From CAWJLS01 sp963843755 (lineage in GTDB: Bacteria > Acidobacteriota > Thermoanaerobaculia > Multivoradales > DATKCC01), in assembly GCA_963843755.1 (NCBI GenBank), contig CAWJLS010000008.1, forward strand, positions 310,001-374,000: 64,000 bases of DNA, in the 5' to 3' direction. The number at the start of each line of letters is the position of its first letter. The stretch's first letter is position 1. The position numbers were made by a program, and so were the translations under genes. Of this stretch, positions 49,497 to 58,831 are shown one piece after another. The notes below the pieces were generated by a model, which was given only the letters and a program-made list of their open reading frames with translations, searched no databases and was not told the DNA's origin.

Positions 49497-52082
49497 ATGG
49501 CCGATTCCAAGCACCCCGAGCCCAGACCGCCCTCGTCCCGTGACCGTTCCGCGCGTCCGGCGCGGTCGGGCTCCCCCAGCCGATCCGATCGATCGAGCCG
49601 ATCCGATCGATCGGGCCGCGACCGTCCGACGGGCCGGGTGCCGCGGGTTCTGGTCCGTCTGCGCATCCGCAAACGGCCGATCCTCTGGTCGATCGTCGGT
49701 CTCTTCTTGCTCCTCGTTCTGGGCGGTCTGTGGGCGCTCTGGCCCTACTGGAAGCTCTCCGGCCAGTTCGAGGACGTGCCCCAGATCCAGCCGTCGCGCC
49801 TCTACGGCCGCCCCATGGAGCTGGCCGTGGGGGAGCCGGCGCAGATGGAGGACATCGTCGAGGAGCTCGCCGGGGAGGGCTACCGTCCGGTCCAGGAGAG
49901 CGATCGGCTGACCACCGGCCGGTACCACCGCGGGGGCTCCACCCTGACGGTGGCCCTGCGGACCTTCCCGACGGTGGCCGGTAGCGGGCGCGGGGGCGGG
50001 GTGCCGCTCGCGATCCGCCTGGGCGGCGGCTGGGTGCGCGGCCTCGATCTGGCGGGCCGGAAAGTGGAGCGCACGACGCTCGAGCCGCCGCTCCTCGCCA
50101 GCTACTACGGCCCCGACCTCAAGGAGCGCCGGCCGGTCCGGGTGGACGCCCTGCCGGAAGAGCTGGTCGAGGCGGTGCTGGCGGCGGAGGACGACGCCTT
50201 CTTCTCCCACGCCGGGCTCTCGCCCACCGGCATCGCCCGGGCGGCCTGGAAGAACCTGACCGGCTCCGGCCCGCCCCAGGGCGGCTCGACCATCACCCAG
50301 CAGCTCGTCAAGAACCTCTACCTGACCCACGAGCGGACCCTGTCGCGCAAGATCCGCGAAGCGTTCCTGGCGATCTTCGTCGAGCTGCGCCACTCGAAGC
50401 GGGCGATCCTCCAGGCCTACCTCAACGAGATCTACCTGGGCAGCTCGAACGGCGTCAACCTGATCGGTGTCGGTGCCGCCTCGCGGGCCTACTTCGGCAA
50501 GGACCCGGACCAGCTCGACCTGCCCGAGTCGGCCGCCCTGGCCGGCATGATCCAGTCGCCGGCCAACTACGACCCGGTGAGGAAGCCCGACCGGGCCAAG
50601 GTCCGGCGCGACTGGGTGCTCGACCGCATGGTGACCCTCGGCTTCCTGGAGAAGGGCCGGGCGGAGCGGGCCAAGGCGACGCCGGTCTCCACCGCCCCGG
50701 AGCGCCTGGTGCGGCGCCGGGCGCCCTACTTCGCGAACTTCGCCGCCGCCGAGGCCGAGCGGCGCTTCGGGGTCAAGGAGCTGGACGACACCGGCTACAC
50801 CCTGCTGTCGACCCTCGACTGGCGCGACCAGGAGGCGGCTCAGGAGGCCGTAGCCTGGGGCCTGCCGGCGCTCGAGAAGGGGTGGGAGAAGGGCCGCAAG
50901 GTGGCGGTCCCCCTCCAGGCGGCTCTGGTCTCGGTCGACCCGGGCTCCGGCGCGATCCGCGCCTACGTCGGCGGCCGGGACTACGGCAAGAGCCAGTTCG
51001 ACCGTGCCTCCCAGGCGCGGCGCCAGGCCGGGAGCGCCTTCAAACCCGTGGTCTACGCCACCGCCCTGATGCTCCACGAGGCCACGCCCGCCACCCTGAT
51101 CGAAGACGGGCCGCTGACCGTCACCCTGCCCAACCAGACCTGGACGCCGAGCAACTACGACAACGACTACCACGGCTGGGTCACCGTCCGGACCGCCCTC
51201 GAAGAGAGCTACAACGTCGCCACCGCCCGGCTGGCGCTCCAGGTCGGCCTGCCGGCGATCGTCGAAACCGCCAAGAGCCTGGGCGTCACGACGCCGCTCG
51301 AGCCGGTGCCGTCGCTCGCCCTCGGCGCCTTCGAGATGACCCCGGTCGAGATGGCCACGGTCTACGCCACCTTCGCCGCTGGCGGGCGCCGGCCGAGCGT
51401 CCACGCCCTGCGCGGGGTGCGCGACCGCCACGGCGAGGCGCTCACCGGCCTCGCGCTGCTCGCTCCGGAACAGGCCATCGCCCCGGACATCGACTCCGTG
51501 CTCACCGCCATGCTCCAGGGCGTCGTCGACCGGGGCACCGGCGCCTCGGCCCGCCGCCAGGGCCTCGAAGACCCGGTCGCCGGCAAGACCGGCACCTCCA
51601 ACGGCCGCCGGGACAACTGGTTCGCCGGCTATGCCCCCTCCCGCGCGACCGTCGTCTGGGTCGGCTACGACGACAACTCCACCACCCGCATGTCCGGCGC
51701 CCGCGCGGCCCTGCCCATCTGGACCCGCTTCACCGTCAAGGTCCGCCCGCCCGGCGGCTACGCCGACTTCCCCGTGCCGCCCGGCGTCACCACCGCCGTG
51801 ATCGACCCCGAGACCGGCGAGCTCGCCACCGACGAGTGCCCCACGACCATCACCGAGACCTTCCTCGTCGGCGACGTGCCCCAGGAGGCCTGCCACCTCC
51901 ACGGCCACTGGTGGGACCGCTGGCAAGAGCGCGACCGCCGGCGCGACGAGGAGAGGCATCGCGGCGGGCTGCGCGGATTCCTTCACCGGGTCTTCGGCGG
52001 CGGCGGCGAGCCGGACCGGAATCCGGATCAGGAGCCGGATCGGCCGCCGGACCGGGAGCGCGAGCCGCCGCCGCGCCGCTGA
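49497..52082 (+). CDS. Class A penicillin-binding protein, PBP1B type
   Basis: The 861-aa bifunctional peptidoglycan synthase has a short cytoplasmic Arg/Ser-rich tail, one TM helix (~60-84), a UB2H-like domain (~95-165), a glycosyltransferase domain (AAEDDAFFSHAG near 228 with GGSTITQQLVKNLYLT), and a transpeptidase domain with GSAFKP (SxxK, ~512), SYN (SxN) and KTGTS (~697). The C-terminus has a Pro/Glu/Arg repetitive tail. The cytoplasmic tail contains two exact 18-bp copies encoding SRSDRS-type units (49578-49613). It is separated from neighbours by a 227-nt gap on the 5' side. Confidence 0.95.
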   Translation: MADSKHPEPRPPSSRDRSARPARSGSPSRSDRSSRSDRSGRDRPTGRVPRVLVRLRIRKRPILWSIVGLFLLLVLGGLWALWPYWKLSGQFEDVPQIQPSRLYGRPMELAVGEPAQMEDIVEELAGEGYRPVQESDRLTTGRYHRGGSTLTVALRTFPTVAGSGRGGGVPLAIRLGGGWVRGLDLAGRKVERTTLEPPLLASYYGPDLKERRPVRVDALPEELVEAVLAAEDDAFFSHAGLSPTGIARAAWKNLTGSGPPQGGSTITQQLVKNLYLTHERTLSRKIREAFLAIFVELRHSKRAILQAYLNEIYLGSSNGVNLIGVGAASRAYFGKDPDQLDLPESAALAGMIQSPANYDPVRKPDRAKVRRDWVLDRMVTLGFLEKGRAERAKATPVSTAPERLVRRRAPYFANFAAAEAERRFGVKELDDTGYTLLSTLDWRDQEAAQEAVAWGLPALEKGWEKGRKVAVPLQAALVSVDPGSGAIRAYVGGRDYGKSQFDRASQARRQAGSAFKPVVYATALMLHEATPATLIEDGPLTVTLPNQTWTPSNYDNDYHGWVTVRTALEESYNVATARLALQVGLPAIVETAKSLGVTTPLEPVPSLALGAFEMTPVEMATVYATFAAGGRRPSVHALRGVRDRHGEALTGLALLAPEQAIAPDIDSVLTAMLQGVVDRGTGASARRQGLEDPVAGKTGTSNGRRDNWFAGYAPSRATVVWVGYDDNSTTRMSGARAALPIWTRFTVKVRPPGGYADFPVPPGVTTAVIDPETGELATDECPTTITETFLVGDVPQEACHLHGHWWDRWQERDRRRDEERHRGGLRGFLHRVFGGGGEPDRNPDQEPDRPPDREREPPPRR
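49578..49613 (+). repeat. Exact 18-bp tandem duplication in the PBP1B-type gene
   Basis: AGCCGATCCGATCGATCG occurs twice back to back (49578-49595 and 49596-49613), encoding a repeated Ser/Arg/Asp block in the cytoplasmic N-terminus. Confidence 0.85.
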
Positions 52083-52129
52083 GCTCGGGCTGCCGGGGCG
52101 GACCGGCGGTTCCGCCTGTCAAACGGCCC

Positions 52130-52549
52130 TCACTGCCCCCACGGATCGACCAGGTCGATCCCGAGCCCTTCGAAGTGGCGGATGTTGCGGGTGGCCAGGG
52201 TGGCTTTGCGCGCCGCGGTGATGCCGGCGATCTGGACGTCCCGGATCTCCACCGGGCGGCCCGCTGCCCTGCGGGCGGCTGCGATCCGGCCGGCGGCTTC
52301 GGCGGCTGAGCGGTCGAAGACCACGACACGGTCCTCGAAGTCCTCGTCCAGAACCTGGTCGAAGGCCGCCTCCAGGCGGCGTCGCCGTCGGCCGCTCGCC
52401 AGGATCTCCAGGCCGAGGCGGACTTCGAAGACGGTGATCGATGTGGTCCAGACCGATTCCGGGGGGAGACTGTCCAGCCAGCGGACGACGAACGGTTCGG
52501 GTTCACGCCGCATCAAGGCGGAGAGGACGTTGGTGTCGAGGAGGATCAC
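52130..52549 (-). CDS. PIN-domain ribonuclease toxin (VapC/FitB type)
   Basis: The 139-aa protein has the PIN-domain acidic residues: LLDTNVLSAL (Asp at residue ~5), EVRLGLE (Glu ~42) and RDVQIAGIT with ATRNIRHFEGLGI (Asp ~100 and ~118 region), which bind Mg/Mn for RNA cleavage. The end FEGLGIDLVDPW is typical of the VapC/FitB group. It is the second gene of a pair; its ATG overlaps the end of the antitoxin gene by 4 nt. Likely targets are tRNA or rRNA, as in other VapC toxins. Confidence 0.93.
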   Translation of the reverse strand: MILLDTNVLSALMRREPEPFVVRWLDSLPPESVWTTSITVFEVRLGLEILASGRRRRRLEAAFDQVLDEDFEDRVVVFDRSAAEAAGRIAAARRAAGRPVEIRDVQIAGITAARKATLATRNIRHFEGLGIDLVDPWGQ

Positions 52550-52794
52550 GCGTCGAAATCGGCCGGTCGGGGCTCCTCTCCACGGAGCTCCGGGATGTCG
52601 TCATCCAGACCGATCGAAGCGAAGCGCAGGGCGATTCGGGATCCGAGGGGGGACTTGGGTTCGTCTTCGTCCCGGACGGCGTTGCGCAGGATTTCTCGGA
52701 CCTCTGCAGCAGTGCTGTGCCCATGGCGCCGCGCACGGTGCTCGAGCTTCTTCTTGACGTCCTCGTCGAGGTTCCTGACCAGGAGCTGGGTCAT
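52546..52794 (-). CDS. FitA/VapB-type antitoxin
   Basis: The 82-aa protein begins TQLLVRNLDEDVKKKLEHRA with GHSTAAEVREILRNAV, a ribbon-helix-helix DNA-binding domain of the FitA/Arc group (residues 2-42). The rest is acidic and would wrap the toxin. ATG 52794 is chosen as it starts directly at the domain; an upstream ATG adds 19 residues. The inverted repeat CGATA-N6-TATCG (52802-52817) just upstream is a fitting autoregulatory operator. Confidence 0.9.
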   Translation of the reverse strand: MTQLLVRNLDEDVKKKLEHRARRHGHSTAAEVREILRNAVRDEDEPKSPLGSRIALRFASIGLDDDIPELRGEEPRPADFDA

Positions 52795-52801
52795 CGCTGA
52801 A

Positions 52802-52817
52802 CGATAGCATGATATCG
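52802..52817. promoter_or_regulatory. Putative operator of the antitoxin-toxin pair
   Basis: CGATA and TATCG are perfect half-sites with a 6-nt spacer, starting 8 nt upstream of the antitoxin ATG and overlapping a TATCAT -10-like box (minus strand, 52809-52814). Confidence 0.5.
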
Positions 52818-52970
52818 CCGAACTCCGTTCGGGACGATTGCTGCCGGCCACCGGTGGGTGCTCGCACCGGATGTGCTCTCCTGGGAGAGTGCTCGACCGT
52901 TGACGCTATGCTCCCGTACTGGAGTCATTTCCGCGGCAGCACCTGGACCCGACAACAGAGGAGGCGACCG

Positions 52971-53492
52971 ATGACGAAGATCCGCGACCGGGCCCGCAGA
53001 CGGCTCGAGGTGGTGAAACGAGGGGCGCGGGAGGGGGTGCGCTGGCGCTCGGAGCGCATGCTCTGGGGCGTGCCGCTGGTGGACGTGGCCGTGGGCGGAC
53101 GGTCCGAGGACGGCGAGCCGGCGCGGGCGCGTGGGGTGATCGCGGTGGGGGAGGAGGCCGAAGGGGTGCTGGCGCTGGGTGGGCGCGCCCGGGGGATCTT
53201 CGCCCTCGGGGGGCAGGCGCGGGGTGCGTTCGCCGTCGGCGGCACGGCGCGGGGGCTGGTCGCCCTCGGCGGCGTGGCGCTGGGCGTGATCGCGGTGGGC
53301 GGGGCGGCGGCCGGGCTGGCGGCCTTGGGCGGCGCGGCGCTGGGCGGTGTGGCGCTCGGCGGTGCCTCTGCCGGCTATCTGGCGGTCGGCGGTGTGGCGG
53401 CGGGGCGCAAGACGGTCTCGGTGCGCGGCCGCTGCCGCTCCGGATCGGGCCGCTGCTCCCGCGGCCGGCGCGGTCGCTCGGCACTGCCGTAG
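52971..53492 (+). CDS. Decapeptide Ala/Gly-Gly repeat protein (unknown function)
   Basis: The ~173-aa protein starts at ATG 52971 behind AGAGGAGG. After a basic N-terminus (KIRDRARRRLEVVKRGAREG) it has about nine imperfect 10-residue repeats ending in LGG or VGG (ARGIFALGGQ, ARGAFAVGGT, ARGLVALGGV, ALGVIAVGGA, and so on), then an Arg/Cys/Ser-rich tail. Such periodic AxGxxAxGG strands can form a beta-solenoid or insert in membranes; no homologue with a known function is recognised. The codon composition is normal for the region. Related repeat proteins with ~10-residue glycine periods exist in Acidobacteria and Planctomycetes, in my recollection. Confidence 0.72.
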   Translation: MTKIRDRARRRLEVVKRGAREGVRWRSERMLWGVPLVDVAVGGRSEDGEPARARGVIAVGEEAEGVLALGGRARGIFALGGQARGAFAVGGTARGLVALGGVALGVIAVGGAAAGLAALGGAALGGVALGGASAGYLAVGGVAAGRKTVSVRGRCRSGSGRCSRGRRGRSALP

Positions 53493-53521
53493 GCACTCAA
53501 ACGTTCCGCCGGCGAAGCGCG

Positions 53522-53527
53522 TAAGAT
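53522..53527 (+). promoter_or_regulatory. -10-like TAAGAT box before the kinase gene
   Basis: TAAGAT ends 12 nt before ATG 53540, with only GGCGCCAGCGGG between. No ribosome site of usual form is seen. Confidence 0.4.
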
Positions 53528-53539
53528 GGCGCCAGCGGG

Positions 53540-56275
53540 ATGAGCTCTTCCACGACGACGGTCACGATCGCCGTCGCTCCGGCGTCGGTCTTCGCGCGGC
53601 TTCGGCGGGCGCGCGGGTCGTGGTTGTTCGCCGTCCTGGTGGTGTTGGCCGTCGGGCTGGTCGCGGCGGCCTGCGTCGGCACGGCCCGGCGCCTGGGCGG
53701 GGCGGACCCCGGCCTGTCGTTTTCCTCCCTGCGCGGCCACGTGACCCTGGTGGAGGGTCGCTGGTCCCACGTCGAGCTGGGGGATACCTTCGTCGAGATC
53801 GGGGGCCGGCCGGTGTCGAGCCCCGCTGACATTCGGGCCGCCTGGGACGCGATCGAGCCGGGGCCGCTCACCATTCGGTTCCGCCGCGGCGACCAGGTGT
53901 GGGAGGAGACCGCCGAAGCGCTCCCTCGGAGTCTGCTCGTGCGGATCGGCACCTGGCTCCGCGTCCTGACCGGGGCCTTCCTCCTGGCGGCGGCGGTGCT
54001 GGTTTTCGCCGTTCGCCCCGGCCGGTGGGTCACCTGGGTGTTCCTGCTGTTCTGCTTCGCCCTCGCCTTCCATCTGCTGATCTACCTGGCGCTGCTGCCC
54101 GCGCCGGCCGCCGGAGTGCTGCTCGAAAGCCTCGGCATGTACGCGTCCGCCGGCTCCGCGGTCTGGCTGTTCGGCCTCTTCCCGCAGCCGATCTCCAGGC
54201 GGCGGCGCTGGGGGGCCCTGGCCTTCCTGCCGCTGCTGGTCGCGGCGGCCCTGATGGTCTGGGGTATCGGACGGCCCGCCGGCTACCGGATGGACCTGGC
54301 GGTGATCTACGGCGGCTATCTGTTGGCGGTCCTCGCCGGCCTGGTCTCGATCGGCCTGCTGGTCGTGCAACTCGTCCGGGCGCACCGCCAGGAGGACGGC
54401 CTGACCGCGTCCAAGTGCCGTGCGCTGTTCGTGGCCGTGACGATCGGCCTGCTGCTGCCGGCATCTCTCGGGCTGGCCGGGTCGTTCGGTTTCGAGTTCG
54501 ATTTCGTGGCCAAGTCGTTCCCGATCGTCTTCTTCGTCGGCATGACCGCGTACTCGATCGTGCGCCACAACGCGTTCGACATCGACCGGTTCACGGCGGC
54601 CCTGGTCGGGTACGGCGTGACCATCGTCGGCCTGGGGCTCGCCTTCGCGCTGGTGCTGGTCGGCCTGCCGCTGCTGGTCGGCTGGAGCGGGGTCAGCCGG
54701 TCGCCGGTGGCTGGAGCCGTCAGCGCCACCCTCTTCTTCCTCCTCTTCAACCCGGTCTACCGGCGGATCCGCAAGCGCGTCGACCGGGTCTTCCTGCGCT
54801 CCGGGGTCGCCGAGGCGGAGCGCTTGCGGCTGCTCCGGGAGCTCGCCGACGGCGTCCGGACGGACGACCTGGGTGCCGCCCTCGGCAAGGCGCTCGAGGC
54901 CGCGTCGAGCCTCCACGCCGCGCGGACGGAGGTCTGGACCGCGGGCGCGGACGGCAGCTACGGACGGTTCGGGGCCGGGACCGGCACGGTGACGGAGGAG
55001 TCGCTGCCGGCCGGGAGCGCCATCGTCTCGGCCCTCGGCGGTGGGGGCCACGGCGTCGAAGGGGCGGTCGCCGGTCGACTCGCCACGGAGGTCCAGCGCG
55101 AGCTCACCGACCGCGGCCTTGCCCTCGCCTCGCCGATCGTCGCCAACGACCGGCTGCAGGGGTTCGTCGCCCTCGGCCGCAAGAGGAACGGCACCGCGTA
55201 CTCGAAGGAGGAGCGCGACTTCGTCGAGATGATCGGCTCCCACCTGGCCCTCGCCTTCGAGCGCTCCAGCGGGCGCACGGTCCGCCTCGGGCCGTACCGG
55301 ATCGTCGAGCGGCTGGGCACCGGCGGCATGGCCGAGGTGTTCCGGGCCGAGAAGCAGGGGCCGGGCGGGTTCGAGCTGCCGGTCGCCCTCAAACGGATGC
55401 TGCCGCACCTGGACGACGATCCGGATTGCGTCGCCATGTTCCTCGACGAGGCGCGCATCGCCGCCCAGCTCAGCCACCAGAACATCGTCCGGATCTACGA
55501 CGTCGAGAGCCTCCAGGGGCGCTACTTCATCGCCATGGAGTACGTGGACGGGGCGACCCTGGCGCAGCTCGTCCGCGCTGCCCGGCACCGGGGCGAGGTG
55601 CTGCCGCTCGACGTGAGCGCCGCCGTCGCCGTCGCCATGCTGCGGGCCCTCGGCTATGCCCACGCGCTCGAGGACCGCCACGGCCGCCGGGTCCACCTGG
55701 TGCACCGCGACGTCAAGCCGGGCAACCTCCTGGTCAGCCGTCAGGGCGAGGTCAAGCTGGGCGACTTCGGCATCGCGCGGGCGGAGTTTCGCCTCTACCG
55801 CACGGAGCCGGGCGAGACGCGGGGCACGCTGCCCTACATGGCGCCCGAGCAGTGGCAGGGGAACGCCGGGCCGGAGTCCGACCTGTTCTCGGCCGGCACG
55901 GTGATCTACGAGATGGTCACCGGGGTCTGCGCGTTCCCGGAAGGAGTCACCGCGAGCGTCTTCGTCCCGCCCTCGAAACGCCGTCCCGAGGTGCCGCCGA
56001 GCCTGGACGCCTTCTTGGAACGGGCTCTGGCGGAGGAGGTGGCGTCCCGCTTCGCCACGGCGGAGGCGATGGAGGAGGCGTTTCTCCTGGCGATCGCCCC
56101 GATCGCTCCTGCCGAGGCCTCGGCGGTCGCCGGTCTGGTCGAAGCGTACGCTCCCTCGGCCCAGGCCGCCTCGTCCTCCGATCCGACCGTGCTGGTCGAC
56201 GACCGGCCGAGGACGGTGACCGAACGGCTCGACGCGTCCCCTCCGGACGACCTGCCGCCGACCGTCCGGGGCTGA
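53540..56275 (+). CDS. Membrane sensor Ser/Thr protein kinase with PDZ-like, multi-TM and GAF-like regions
   Basis: The 911-aa protein has one TM helix (residues ~28-50), a PDZ-like periplasmic domain (VTLVEGRWSHVELGDTFVEIGGRPVSS, ~60-130), about eight further helices (~135-400) ending in IVRHNAFDIDRF, the signature of the 7TM sensor part of histidine kinases, a GAF-like domain (~415-575) and a complete protein kinase domain (~585-850: LGTGGMAEVF, VALKRM, HRDVKPGNLL, DFGIAR, MAPEQW). The sensor region is normally joined to histidine kinases or adenylate cyclases, so this is an unusual fusion. The C-terminal ~55 residues are acidic/Ser-Thr rich, probably a substrate or regulation tail. Confidence 0.9.
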   Translation: MSSSTTTVTIAVAPASVFARLRRARGSWLFAVLVVLAVGLVAAACVGTARRLGGADPGLSFSSLRGHVTLVEGRWSHVELGDTFVEIGGRPVSSPADIRAAWDAIEPGPLTIRFRRGDQVWEETAEALPRSLLVRIGTWLRVLTGAFLLAAAVLVFAVRPGRWVTWVFLLFCFALAFHLLIYLALLPAPAAGVLLESLGMYASAGSAVWLFGLFPQPISRRRRWGALAFLPLLVAAALMVWGIGRPAGYRMDLAVIYGGYLLAVLAGLVSIGLLVVQLVRAHRQEDGLTASKCRALFVAVTIGLLLPASLGLAGSFGFEFDFVAKSFPIVFFVGMTAYSIVRHNAFDIDRFTAALVGYGVTIVGLGLAFALVLVGLPLLVGWSGVSRSPVAGAVSATLFFLLFNPVYRRIRKRVDRVFLRSGVAEAERLRLLRELADGVRTDDLGAALGKALEAASSLHAARTEVWTAGADGSYGRFGAGTGTVTEESLPAGSAIVSALGGGGHGVEGAVAGRLATEVQRELTDRGLALASPIVANDRLQGFVALGRKRNGTAYSKEERDFVEMIGSHLALAFERSSGRTVRLGPYRIVERLGTGGMAEVFRAEKQGPGGFELPVALKRMLPHLDDDPDCVAMFLDEARIAAQLSHQNIVRIYDVESLQGRYFIAMEYVDGATLAQLVRAARHRGEVLPLDVSAAVAVAMLRALGYAHALEDRHGRRVHLVHRDVKPGNLLVSRQGEVKLGDFGIARAEFRLYRTEPGETRGTLPYMAPEQWQGNAGPESDLFSAGTVIYEMVTGVCAFPEGVTASVFVPPSKRRPEVPPSLDAFLERALAEEVASRFATAEAMEEAFLLAIAPIAPAEASAVAGLVEAYAPSAQAASSSDPTVLVDDRPRTVTERLDASPPDDLPPTVRG

Positions 56276-56355
56276 CCCGCCGAGGGTGGGCAGCGCCTGC
56301 GGTTTCGGTCAGCACCCGTAGCGCGAGTCAGAACCCGCAGCCTCCAGCCGCCCCC

Positions 56356-58677
56356 TCAAGGCGCCGTTTCGAGCCGGAGGTCGGTGACCGTCTCCGGATC
56401 GAGGGCGACGGAGCCGAGCAGGGCGTCGAGCCGCCCGTGGCGGACGGCCGCGGCTACCTGGGAGGGGCCCCGGAAGACGTCCCACGTCCCGGGGGAGAGG
56501 ACCAGGAGGAGCTGGCCCTCGGCGTCGGTGCGGCGGGGCAGGCCCAGGTGCTCGAGGTGACCGTCCAGGACCTGGGGCGGGACGACGCGGTCCTTGTCGC
56601 GGCGGAGAACGACGGACTGATCCGCCAGGGCGTGGCCGACCGAGAAGTCGAGATGCACGCGCAGGACCGCCGGCGGCGTGTCGCACTGCAGCACCACCGG
56701 ACCGCGGGTGGAGCTTCCGTCCGCGCCCTCGTCAGCGGCCGGGATGGCCACGTCGGTGAGCGGGCAGCCCGGGCCGCTGACCCAGAGGCGGAGCGGCGGC
56801 GCGTGGGAAGGGTCCTGCCGGGTCGGCGGCGGCGAGTCCAGGGTGAAGGTCCCGTCGGCCGCGGTCACGGTCTCCCCCTGGCAGCGGGGCGAGTCGCCGG
56901 GCTCGTCGGTGCAGGCGGTCAACCAGACACCGGCCAGCGGCTCCCCCCGGCCGGAGACCACCCGTCCGAGGAGCTGGTCGGCAGGGCGCAGGACGAGCCC
57001 GATCCGCGACGGGGCCTCGGGGACGCCCAGGGCCACCTTGGCCTGCGCCGGCTCGTAGCCGGCGAGGGTCGCCTCGACCTCGCCCTTCCCCGGGCGGAGG
57101 ACCGGGATCTCGAAGTCACCGCGGCTGTCGGTCGTGGTCTTCTGGTGGGATGCGGACGTCGACCACCGGAGGGTCACCGTGGCGTGTGGCAGGGGCGCCC
57201 CGGTGGTCGAAAAGACCCGGCCGGTGATGGCCTGGGTCTCCACGTAGAACCGAACGGTCCCCCCGGTGTCGTCGACCTGGACGCCTCGGGAAACGATCCC
57301 GGCACCGTCGGGTGCGTAGAGGTCGACCGCGAAGAGCCCCGGGCTCAGGACGAGGAGCTCGAAGCTGCCGTCGTCGCCGCTGGTGGTGGTGCCGAGGGAG
57401 AGCGGCGACGGCCGGTAATGGGCGCTTCCGTCGTCGAGCGCCTCCTGCCAGACCGGTCGCACCCGCAGCCGGTATCGCTGCGCCGGTGCCGCCCCGCGGG
57501 AGACGCTCCCCCGGATCGGCCGGGGACGGAGGTCGAGCGCCAGCTCCGTGGTCTCACGATCCTGGATCTCCAGCGCCCGGAGCGCCCGGCCCGGCCCTTC
57601 CGGTGGACGGATTCGGAGAACGTAGCGCCCCACGGCCAGGTGCCGGACGCGGTATCGGCCCGCTCCGTCCGTGCGCCCCCGGTCGGCCGCCACCTCCGGC
57701 AGCTCGTCGCGTGCCGTCCGCTCCGGATCGATGAACAGCGTACAGTCGAAACCGGGTGCCGGCTTGCCCTTCCACCGGATCCGGACGTCGAGCGTCCCGC
57801 CGGGCTGGAGCGCCACCTCCTGGACGACGAGCCCTCCGGCCGGCGCGATCAGGCCGCGGGCGGTCGCCGGGGCGTGGTGGGGATCCTCGGTCGCGACCGT
57901 CGCCATGGGCGCGTCGATCCCGGAGAAGAGCGCCAGGCCGTCGGCCGGGGTCTGCACCGCCGCCATCAGGCGGACGTGGGCGTCGGGAGAGTTCGGCGAC
58001 GCCTCGATCAGGCGGAGCCCGATGCCGGCCAGCGGGCGGTGGCGGACGGCATCGCTGGTCCGGACCATCGCCGACCAGCCGTCCCGCGGCCGGTAGCGGA
58101 CGTCCACCCGGCCGCCGGGCGGCGCGTCGAGCCGGTGGAGGTCCGGGGCGTTGCGGCCGGAGCGGACGGCGAGGATGGTGCCTCCGGAGGGCACCTGGAC
58201 AGGCGTCGCCGGATCGCCCGTGCGGATCTCCTCGAGCGGCTCCCGGAACACCGGGTCGGTAGCCCGGTAGAAGGCGAGCCTGGCCCCGGGGGGAAGCCCG
58301 GCGACGGTGAGCTCCGCCTTGCGCGGCAGGACCAACCCGACGTCCTCGCGATCGTTCGCCAGAGCATCCGCCGAGAGTCGGATCGGTCCGTGTCCGGGAG
58401 CCTCTGCCCGCAAGGCCGTGGCGCCGACAGGCCAGGGGACCGTCTCCTCCGACCCGACGCGCCGGCAGGTCCGCTCCGTTCCGAACCAGAAGCACACCTC
58501 GAGCCCCGGCACCGGTCGGCCCAGGTCGTCGCGGAACTGGAGAGTCCGGGGAGCCGCACCCGCCGGCGCCGCGGCGACCGAGGGCAGGATGACCGCGGCC
58601 AGGACGACCGGAGCCAGAAAGTGCATGGCCGGCAGGCGGAGCGCTTCCGCCACAACCCTGACGGTTCGGAGATGCAT
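56356..58677 (-). CDS. Large secreted carboxypeptidase-regulatory-like/beta-sandwich repeat protein
   Basis: The 773-aa protein has a signal peptide (residues ~18-42, APVVLAAVILPSVAAA...GAA) and several carboxypeptidase-regulatory or CnaB-like beta-sandwich units, e.g. ITGRVFSTTGAPLPHATVTLRW, LLGRVVSGRGEPLAGVWLTACTD and IRGSVSRGAAPAQRYRLRV. Typical positions are G-x-V followed by P-L-x-G-A/V. There is no catalytic peptidase domain. It starts at ATG 58677 with TGAGGAGACC upstream. It is probably an extracellular or periplasmic structural protein. Convergent with the kinase gene, sharing the 80-nt gap. Confidence 0.8.
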   Translation of the reverse strand: MHLRTVRVVAEALRLPAMHFLAPVVLAAVILPSVAAAPAGAAPRTLQFRDDLGRPVPGLEVCFWFGTERTCRRVGSEETVPWPVGATALRAEAPGHGPIRLSADALANDREDVGLVLPRKAELTVAGLPPGARLAFYRATDPVFREPLEEIRTGDPATPVQVPSGGTILAVRSGRNAPDLHRLDAPPGGRVDVRYRPRDGWSAMVRTSDAVRHRPLAGIGLRLIEASPNSPDAHVRLMAAVQTPADGLALFSGIDAPMATVATEDPHHAPATARGLIAPAGGLVVQEVALQPGGTLDVRIRWKGKPAPGFDCTLFIDPERTARDELPEVAADRGRTDGAGRYRVRHLAVGRYVLRIRPPEGPGRALRALEIQDRETTELALDLRPRPIRGSVSRGAAPAQRYRLRVRPVWQEALDDGSAHYRPSPLSLGTTTSGDDGSFELLVLSPGLFAVDLYAPDGAGIVSRGVQVDDTGGTVRFYVETQAITGRVFSTTGAPLPHATVTLRWSTSASHQKTTTDSRGDFEIPVLRPGKGEVEATLAGYEPAQAKVALGVPEAPSRIGLVLRPADQLLGRVVSGRGEPLAGVWLTACTDEPGDSPRCQGETVTAADGTFTLDSPPPTRQDPSHAPPLRLWVSGPGCPLTDVAIPAADEGADGSSTRGPVVLQCDTPPAVLRVHLDFSVGHALADQSVVLRRDKDRVVPPQVLDGHLEHLGLPRRTDAEGQLLLVLSPGTWDVFRGPSQVAAAVRHGRLDALLGSVALDPETVTDLRLETAP

Positions 58678-58831
58678 GAGGTCTCCTCAGGCTACCGCAC
58701 TCCGCAAGGTTGCCGGCTGGGGAGATCGCGTCGGCACGGCGGACCGACCCGATTGACTTCACCTGTCGATCTCGCACCCGGCCGTTCGACCAGGGAGTGT
58801 GAGACCACGAACCAACGACATGGAGACCGAG

